From positions 4,843,664-4,907,663 of the forward strand of contig CM074764.1 of the NCBI GenBank assembly GCA_037355855.1: a DNA stretch of 64,000 bases, in the 5' to 3' direction. The notes under the pieces are model-generated. The model had not been told where the DNA came from. It searched no databases and saw only the letters and a list, made by a program, of their open reading frames with translations. This document shows, one piece after another, positions 58,928-64,000 of the stretch (position 1 is its first letter; each line of letters begins with the position of its first letter). A program made the translations under genes and the position numbers. Source of the DNA: Pseudo-nitzschia pungens. Lineage: Eukaryota > Bacillariophyta > Bacillariophyceae > Bacillariales > Bacillariaceae.

Positions 58928-59182
58928 TTGTACTATTATATTTTAATAGTATACATAAAACAGAAAAAATTGAATAGTTATCTTAGATTTAGAAATCTGA
59001 CGTCTAGAAGAAGATTAAAGAACAGATTTATTCTTAAAGTTTATCAAAATACGTTCAAAAAAATATCTATTTTCTTTAAATTATTAAAAAACTATCCAAA
59101 AACATTGAACACACAATTTTACGCGATTAACCAATATTATTTAGTTTATAACTATTTAGATTATTTAGAACACAAAACTTGA
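58928..59182 (+). CDS. Small basic ORF with S20-like pattern, no clear start
   Basis: An open frame of up to 84 codons, starting TTG; no in-frame ATG exists, so initiation would be at TTG 58928, ATA 58955 or TTG 58970. It is rich in K, R, Y and F. The stretch RRRLKNRFILKVYQNTFKKI and the later YLVYNYLDYLEHK line up by eye, with right spacing, with ribosomal protein S20 (compare RNRLQNLYYKTTVRTLTKL in rps20 at 14836). It may be a divergent S20 paralogue, a decaying copy, or chance in AT-rich DNA. The true rps20 is intact elsewhere. Confidence 0.35.
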   Translation: MYYYILIVYIKQKKLNSYLRFRNLTSRRRLKNRFILKVYQNTFKKISIFFKLLKNYPKTLNTQFYAINQYYLVYNYLDYLEHKT

Positions 59183-59236
59183 TAGAAGATTTGTATTTTT
59201 CAAAAAATTAGTTTATAGTAGTTCGTATAAATGATA

Positions 59237-59307
59237 GGCGGTATGGCCAAGTGGTAAGGCAGTGGATTGCAAATCCTCTATCCCCAGTTCGAATCTGGGT
59301 GCCGCCT
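59237..59307 (+). tRNA. trnC(GCA): tRNA-Cys (GCA)
   Basis: A 71-nt cloverleaf; acceptor GGCGGTA/TGCCGCC, anticodon loop TTGCAAA (GCA), T-loop TTCGAAT. Confidence 0.95.
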
Positions 59308-59499
59308 GATAGAAACAGCTAAGTAAAATAAGATAATTATTTAAAACTTGTAAAAGATTGATTTTAATTAAGTTAGAATTTATAAAAGAATAAAATTAGA
59401 AATTCTTTAGTTTCTTAATGGTAGATTTTAAAATTTATTTATTATAAAAATTTTCTAATTCAATTAATTGGCGTCATTATGCATTAAAAAACTATTATA

Positions 59500-59528
59500 T
59501 TGCACTAGAAATAGGTTTTTGTTATAAT
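59500..59528 (+). promoter_or_regulatory. Sigma70-type promoter of trnL(UAA)
   Basis: TTGCAC (59500-59505), exactly 17 nt, then perfect TATAAT (59523-59528), 15 nt before the tRNA 5' end. Confidence 0.65.
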
Positions 59529-59543
59529 ATTGTTATATATACT

Positions 59544-59627
59544 GGGAATGTGGTGAAATTGGTAGACACGACGGACTTAAAATCCGTTGCTTTAAACGGC
59601 GTGGGGGTTCAAGTCCCCCCGTTCCCA
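59544..59627 (+). tRNA. trnL(UAA): tRNA-Leu (UAA), intronless
   Basis: An 84-nt type II tRNA; acceptor GGGAATG/CGTTCCC, anticodon loop CTTAAAA (UAA), long variable arm. The group I intron seen in cyanobacteria and green plastids is absent. Confidence 0.96.
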
Positions 59628-59989
59628 ATCTAAAACTAAAGCAAAATTATAACTTAATAGCTAAAATTTATTTTTTTCATTCGAAATATAATAAATATTT
59701 TACGTATTTAAAATTGTAGCTCAATGAATAATTTTTTTAATTAACGATTAAAAGATATCAAACTAAAGAATAAAATAGTAACTGATTGAGAGTTTTTTAA
59801 AACTAAAAATTTAAAATTTTTTTGTTTCAATTAAAGATAACTAAAAATATTGATGTAAATTTAGTTATATTTTCCGTTATAAGAGAAAAAAATTACATTT
59901 AACTTAAATGCAATTGTACAACCTTTAAAGGTTACTATATTAATATTTTAAAACTAATATAGTAACATTTAAAGACCAGTTTTAGATCA
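59628..59989. other. AT-rich convergent spacer trnL(UAA) / rps10
   Basis: 362 nt with no gene or RNA recognised. The only clear structure is a 12-bp hairpin at 59931-59966, listed separately. Confidence 0.6.
59931..59966 (-). terminator. 3' hairpin of the rpoA-rps10 gene cluster
   Basis: Perfect 12-bp inverted repeat (59931-59942 with 59955-59966), 12-nt loop, 23 nt after the rps10 stop. Likely end of the long ribosomal operon. Confidence 0.6.
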
Positions 59990-60313
59990 CTAAGAGATAG
60001 AGATTGAACAGAATACACCTGAATCTAACTCCATTTCTGCTAATAAATCAACAACAGATAGTTCGCTATCAGAGTGAATTTCTAAAATTCGTTTATGAGT
60101 TCGAATTTCAAAATGTTCTCTCGAATCTTTATCAACGTGTGGAGATCTTAAAACACAATAAATTCTTTTTGAAGTTGGTAAAGTTACCATTCCGACTGAA
60201 TTTAATGATGCCGAATTTAACGTTTGAGTGATTTTTCGACATGAAGAAACTAAAAGTTCATGATTAAAAGATTCTAATCTAATACGAACTTTTTCATTCG
60301 TTTTATTACTCAT
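59990..60313 (-). CDS. rps10: Ribosomal protein S10
   Basis: A 107-residue protein with KVRIRLESFNHELLVSSCRK, TLPTSKRIYCVLRSPHVDKD and REHFEIRTHKRILEI, diagnostic of S10. It follows tufA by 12 nt, the str-type order of red-lineage plastids where rps10 has moved to the distal end. Confidence 0.97.
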   Translation of the reverse strand: MSNKTNEKVRIRLESFNHELLVSSCRKITQTLNSASLNSVGMVTLPTSKRIYCVLRSPHVDKDSREHFEIRTHKRILEIHSDSELSVVDLLAEMELDSGVFCSISIS

Positions 60314-60325
60314 AGAATTTTTTAA

Positions 60326-61555
60326 TTAGTTAATAATTTTAGATACTACACCGGCACCAATTGTACGACCACCTTCACGAATTGCAAATCGCATACCATC
60401 TTCAATCGCAACTGGGTAAATTAATTCCGCTGTCATTTTAATACGATCACCTGGTAATACCATTTCAACTGTTGAGCCATCATCTGCAGTGAAAGCAGTA
60501 ATTGCACCTGTTACATCAGTTGTTCGAACATAGAATTGTGGACGGTAACCAGTGAAGAATGGAGTTGAACGACCACCTTCGTCATTTGTTAAAACGTATA
60601 CTTCTGATTCGAATACAGTATGTGGAGTAATTGTACCTGGTTTAGCTAATACCATTCCACGCTCAATATCTTCACGAGTAATACCACGTAATAAGATACC
60701 AACGTTATCACCAGCAAAACCTTCCTCTAAAGTTTTTTGGAACATTTCAATTCCTGTAATAGTTGTTGTTTGGGTTTCACCTACACCAACAATCTCAACA
60801 CTTTCACCTACTTTTACAACACCACGTTCAATACGTCCTGTTGCTACAGTTCCTCGTCCAGTAATTGAGAAAACATCTTCAATTGCCATTAAGAACGTTT
60901 TTTCAGTGTCACGCTCTGGTGTTGGGATATATTCATCAACAGCATCCATTAATGCAAAGATTTTATCAACCCACTCGTTGTCACCACGTTTAAGACTAGG
61001 ATTTGCTGTAATAGCTTCAATAGCTTGTAAAGCTGAACCTGGACAAATTGGAATATCATCACCTGGGAAATCGTAAGCAGATAATAACTCACGAACTTCT
61101 AATTCAACTAATTCTAATAATTCTTCATCATCAACTTGATCTTGTTTGTTTAAAAACACAACGATATCTGGAACACCTACTTGTTTTGATAATAAGATGT
61201 GCTCACGAGTTTGAGGCATTGGACCATCAGCTGCTGATACAACTAAAATAGCACCATCCATTTGTGCTGCACCTGTAATCATGTTTTTAACATAATCCGC
61301 GTGTCCTGGACAATCTACGTGTGCATAGTGACGAGTTTGAGTTTCATACTCAACGTGTGCTGTATTAATTGTAATACCACGAGCACGTTCTTCTGGTGCT
61401 CCATCGATATCAGCGTAATCTTTGATTGCTGAACCACCTTCTAATGATAAAGTTGCAGTAATTGCTGCAGTTAATGTTGTTTTACCGTGGTCAACATGAC
61501 CAATTGTTCCAATATTAACGTGTGGTTTTGTACGTTCAAATTTTTCACGTGCCAT
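60326..61555 (-). CDS. tufA: Elongation factor Tu
   Basis: A 409-residue GTPase. G1 GHVDHGKT (19-26), G2/switch region [17 protein letters not shown]3 [13 protein letters not shown]4 NKQD, then domains 2 and 3 with [18 protein letters not shown] and the C-terminal [13 protein letters not shown]. Delivers aminoacyl-tRNA to the plastid ribosome. Full length. Confidence 0.99.
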   Translation of the reverse strand: MAREKFERTKPHVNIGTIGHVDHGKTTLTAAITATLSLEGGSAIKDYADIDGAPEERARGITINTAHVEYETQTRHYAHVDCPGHADYVKNMITGAAQMDGAILVVSAADGPMPQTREHILLSKQVGVPDIVVFLNKQDQVDDEELLELVELEVRELLSAYDFPGDDIPICPGSALQAIEAITANPSLKRGDNEWVDKIFALMDAVDEYIPTPERDTEKTFLMAIEDVFSITGRGTVATGRIERGVVKVGESVEIVGVGETQTTTITGIEMFQKTLEEGFAGDNVGILLRGITREDIERGMVLAKPGTITPHTVFESEVYVLTNDEGGRSTPFFTGYRPQFYVRTTDVTGAITAFTADDGSTVEMVLPGDRIKMTAELIYPVAIEDGMRFAIREGGRTIGAGVVSKIIN

Positions 61556-61693
61556 TATAAAATTCCTTTAAGTTTTAAAAAATTACAATTAAATTTTTAG
61601 CTTGTAGCGAGATTTATTATTTGATCAGAGATCCTCAGTGATCTCAGATACTGAGTGTGAGTGATCCAAGATCTTCTAAGGTTGGAATTGAAA

Positions 61694-62164
61694 TTAATAT
61701 CTAAAATGTGCGAAAGCTTTGTTAGCTTCAGCCATCTTATGAGTTTCTTCCTTTTTCTTAATAGTATTACCAATTTCGTTAGCAGTGTCAATAATTTCAT
61801 TTGCTAATTTGATAGCCATACTTCTTCCAACTCTTTGCTTTGAATATTGGATAATCCATCTTAATGAAAGATTTGTTGCTCTAAATCGACTTACTTCAAT
61901 CGGTACTTGATAAGTTGATCCACCAACGCGTCGTGCTTTAACTTCAACAACAGGACTAGCGTTTCGAATTGCATTTTCAAATACTTTTAGTGGATCTTCA
62001 TTTGTTTTTTGTTGAATGATCTCAAATGCATCGTATACAATTTTTTTCGCAATTGTTTTTTTACCTGATTTTAAAATTCGTGTGATAAGTAAACTAACTA
62101 GATAACTATTATAAACAGAGTCAGTTTCTGGAAAACGTTTTTTTGAAATATTTCTACGTGACAT
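61694..62164 (-). CDS. rps7: Ribosomal protein S7
   Basis: A 156-residue protein with [40 protein letters not shown] and [17 protein letters not shown], diagnostic of S7. Binds the 3' domain of 16S rRNA. Between rps12 (21 nt upstream) and tufA (138 nt downstream). Confidence 0.98.
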   Translation of the reverse strand: MSRRNISKKRFPETDSVYNSYLVSLLITRILKSGKKTIAKKIVYDAFEIIQQKTNEDPLKVFENAIRNASPVVEVKARRVGGSTYQVPIEVSRFRATNLSLRWIIQYSKQRVGRSMAIKLANEIIDTANEIGNTIKKKEETHKMAEANKAFAHFRY

Positions 62165-62185
62165 AAATCTGAATATTATTATTTA

Positions 62186-62560
62186 TTAAGCTTTTGGTTT
62201 TTTAACACCATATTTTGAACGACCTTGTCGTCTATCTTTAACACCACCTGTATCTAAGGCCCCACGAACGATATGGTATCTTACCCCGGGTAAATCTTTT
62301 ACTCGACCACCACGAATTAAAACAACTGAATGTTCTTGTAAATTGTGTCCAATCCCAGGAATATAAGCTGTTACTTCAAACCCTGAACTTAATCTTACCC
62401 GAGCAACTTTTCGAATTGCTGAGTTTGGTTTTTTAGGTGTTGTTGTATAAACACGTGTACAAACTCCTCGTCGTTGTGGACAATTTACAAGAGCTGGAGA
62501 TTTTGTTTTCTTTTTAATAGCGATACGTCTTGAACGAACTAATTGCTGAATAGTTGGCAT
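62186..62560 (-). CDS. rps12: Ribosomal protein S12
   Basis: A 124-residue protein with [20 protein letters not shown], the decoding-centre loop [18 protein letters not shown], and [20 protein letters not shown]. The lysine in PKKPNS (the classic streptomycin site) is wild type. No trans-splicing, unlike land plants. Confidence 0.99.
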   Translation of the reverse strand: MPTIQQLVRSRRIAIKKKTKSPALVNCPQRRGVCTRVYTTTPKKPNSAIRKVARVRLSSGFEVTAYIPGIGHNLQEHSVVLIRGGRVKDLPGVRYHIVRGALDTGGVKDRRQGRSKYGVKKPKA

Positions 62561-62587
62561 AAAAATTTTAAAGTCTTTTTAAATATG

Positions 62588-62806
62588 TTATTGATCAGTT
62601 GAATTTAAACCATATTTTTTCATGAATCGTTCAACTCGTCCTTCACTATCAATCATAACTTGTGATTTTGTGTAAAAAGGATGATTTGCTAACCACATAT
62701 CAACTTGAAGTTCTGGTTTTGTTGAACCAATTAACCCTAACGGCTTCCCATCACATAAAACGGGAGTTTGTGAAAACCATTCTGGATGTAAATCTGTTTT
62801 TGGCAT
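62588..62806 (-). CDS. rpl31: Ribosomal protein L31
   Basis: A 72-residue protein MPKTDLHPEWFSQTPVLCDG, with MWLANHPFYTKSQVMIDSEG and VERFMKKYG, the L31 pattern in which zinc-binding cysteines are largely lost. Large subunit, bridges the subunits. 22 nt after rps9. Confidence 0.95.
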   Translation of the reverse strand: MPKTDLHPEWFSQTPVLCDGKPLGLIGSTKPELQVDMWLANHPFYTKSQVMIDSEGRVERFMKKYGLNSTDQ

Positions 62807-62828
62807 AATATTTTGTTGTAATAGAAAT

Positions 62829-63236
62829 CTAACGTTTTGAGTATTGAGGAGCTTTTCTTGCTTTTCTTAATCCATATTTTTTACGCTCTTTAATTCGTGC
62901 ATCACGAGTTAAAAATCCATGTGGTTTTAGCGTGATTCTATGTTGTTCATTAATTTTGCATAATTGTCGAGCCACACCTAATTGGATTGCTTCTGCTTGT
63001 CCTGTAAGACCACCACCTTTTACATACGCAACAATATCGAATTGCGTATTTAAATTAACAGTTTTTAACGGAGCTAAAACTGTTGATAAATAGGTATCGT
63101 TATATTGTAAGTAGTGATTTCCAGAAACTTTATTAATTGTAATGTTTCCTTCACCTGGTACTAAGAAAACTCTTGCCACGGCTTGTTTTCGTTTTCCTAG
63201 TCCAATATCAGTTTTTTGAAAAATTAACTTTGTCAT
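62829..63236 (-). CDS. rps9: Ribosomal protein S9
   Basis: A 135-residue protein ending RDARIKERKKYGLRKARKAP QYSKR, the S9 tail that contacts P-site tRNA, and with GLGKRKQAVARVFLVPGEGN near the N-terminus. Paired with rpl13 (25 nt upstream) as in bacteria. Confidence 0.98.
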   Translation of the reverse strand: MTKLIFQKTDIGLGKRKQAVARVFLVPGEGNITINKVSGNHYLQYNDTYLSTVLAPLKTVNLNTQFDIVAYVKGGGLTGQAEAIQLGVARQLCKINEQHRITLKPHGFLTRDARIKERKKYGLRKARKAPQYSKR

Positions 63237-63261
63237 AAGTATTTCTTATTATTTTATTTAC

Positions 63262-63720
63262 TTACTTTGTATTTTTAATACTTGTATAAAGATTTGTAAC
63301 ATCAATCTCGATTGGATTCTGCGCTTGATGAACATGAGTATCACCATTATAAATTTTTAATCGTCTCATCAATCTTTTTCCTTCTGTGTTTGATAACATA
63401 CGTTTCACAGCACGTTCAATTGTAAAACGTGGAAGACAATCTACAACGTTTCGAATTTTTAATGAACGACCTGGTCTACCAGGATTTCTAACAATGTAAT
63501 GTTTAGCCGTTTCATTTACAACAATTGCTTCGGCGTTAATTAAAACTACGTAATCGCCTGTATCTACAGATGGATGGTATTGTGATTTGTTTTTGCCTTT
63601 TAGCAAACCTGCAATTACAGTTGCTAATCGACCTAATGTTTGTCCACTGCAATCAATAACATACCAATTACAGTTCTTATAATCTTGAGTTGGTAAGAAT
63701 GTTTTATTTAGTGAGTTCAT
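63262..63720 (-). CDS. rpl13: Ribosomal protein L13
   Basis: A 152-residue protein with NWYVIDCSGQTLGRLATVIA, HPSVDTGDYVVLINAEAIVV and RAVKRMLSNTEGKRLMRRLK, diagnostic of L13. Large-subunit assembly protein. Follows rpoA by 38 nt. Confidence 0.98.
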   Translation of the reverse strand: MNSLNKTFLPTQDYKNCNWYVIDCSGQTLGRLATVIAGLLKGKNKSQYHPSVDTGDYVVLINAEAIVVNETAKHYIVRNPGRPGRSLKIRNVVDCLPRFTIERAVKRMLSNTEGKRLMRRLKIYNGDTHVHQAQNPIEIDVTNLYTSIKNTK

Positions 63721-63758
63721 AATTTTTTTTAATAGGTAAAAATAATTATCTAGGAGTA

Positions 63759-64000
63759 TTATTGTAAAATAATACCCAATTTATTTTTTAATGTCGAAAA
63801 GACTTCGATTGATGATTTTCGACCAAAATTCTTAAGTTCTTGAAGCTTTTCAGGTGAATATTGTAATAAATCTCCCACTGTATTTATCTGTGCTTTTTTC
63901 AAACAATTATAAGCTCGAACAGATAATTGCAATTCTTCAATTGCAATATTTGTATATGGTTCGATACTTAAAGATTGAACTTTAGGTTCGAATTTATTAA
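63759..64000 (-). CDS. rpoA: RNA polymerase alpha subunit, C-terminal domain (partial)
   Basis: The minus strand reads into the window as 80 codons ending TAA (complement of 63759-63761). The visible part is the alpha-[43 protein letters not shown] and [16 protein letters not shown], a helix-hairpin-helix fold that contacts upstream promoter DNA and regulators. The N-terminal assembly domain is outside the window. Confidence 0.95.
   Translation of the reverse strand, partial: NKFEPKVQSLSIEPYTNIAIEELQLSVRAYNCLKKAQINTVGDLLQYSPEKLQELKNFGRKSSIEVFSTLKNKLGIILQ

Noticed and set aside
59628..59989. Possible tmRNA, SRP RNA or RNase P RNA in the larger spacers (also 9191-9771 and 15106-15301)
   Set aside because: I looked for a tRNA-like 3' end with tag codons, the GGAAGGAAGC-type SRP core and the conserved RNase P core, and found none.
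61597..61800. A 67-codon minus-strand frame overlapping the end of rps7
   Set aside because: Shifted-frame shadow of rps7 plus the GATC-rich spacer; low-complexity leucine/lysine translation.

Overview
This is a plastid genome segment from a red-lineage (secondary red) alga, almost certainly a diatom. Support: form ID RuBisCO small subunit downstream of rbcL; the red-lineage genes cbbX, rbcR, secA, groEL, clpC, tatC, thiG, thiS, ycf39, ycf41, ycf46 and ccs1; two frames that I match from memory to the diatom genes ycf89 and ycf90; a ribosomal operon with an intron-free trnI-trnA pair only 2 nt apart; AT-rich compact gene order with very short spacers. Every product name here rests on recognising the protein family by eye; no database search was run.

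Layout. 1-4912: end of rbcL and rbcS (+), then a minus-strand block psaJ, psaF, psbI, ycf41, ycf39, cbbX, psaL. 5097-9190 (+): petL, ycf4, trnG(UCC), psbE-psbF-psbL-psbJ, trnK (minus), ycf12, psbZ, trnG(GCC), trnE and a ycf90-like membrane protein. 9191-9771 is a repeat-rich spacer. 9772-14656 (minus): petA, tatC, atpE, atpB, ycf3, rps18, rpl33. 14836-27497 (+): rps20, rpoB, rpoC1, rpoC2, rps2, trnF. 27711-28509: last codons of psbC, a 500-N gap, and the last 88 codons of psaA. 28635-32250 (+): psaB, trnP, ycf89-like. 32484-37291 (+): 16S, trnI, trnA, 23S, 5S. 37435-39238: accessory segment (minus) with a Rep-like SF3 helicase gene, an unknown acidic ORF, a 19-bp hairpin and a 3' piece of dnaK. 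39527-52367 (minus): psbA, ccs1, ycf46, rpl34, secA, rpl27, rpl21, rbcR, trnL(UAG), rpl32, clpC, thiG. 52387-59627: trnN, rps6, ccsA, rps16, rps4, trnH, thiS, psb28, trnQ, trnR, groEL, psaC, psbY, an S20-like small ORF, trnC, trnL(UAA). 59990-64000 (minus): rps10, tufA, rps7, rps12, rpl31, rps9, rpl13 and the end of rpoA, which is the distal part of the ancestral S10/spc/alpha/str cluster.

How it fits together: core photosynthesis (PSI, PSII, cytochrome b6f, ATP synthase), carbon fixation with its red-type activase and LysR regulator, plastid transcription (rpoA/B/C1/C2) and translation, protein export (SecA, TatC), chaperones (GroEL, ClpC) and cytochrome c maturation (Ccs1, CcsA). Many transcription units end in perfect 10-18 bp hairpins, and several tRNA genes have good sigma70-type promoters.

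Most worth a second look: (1) the Rep-like helicase (37435-38328), which looks like a captured circular Rep-encoding plasmid or CRESS-DNA element beside the rRNA operon; (2) the orphan dnaK 3' fragment next to it, a likely inverted-repeat or recombination junction; (3) six single-base frame changes in the 3' part of rpoC2, probably sequence errors in a draft assembly; (4) the 500-N gap, which must hide several kilobases; (5) a 76-bp perfect palindrome after clpC; (6) an S20-like orphan ORF near psbY.
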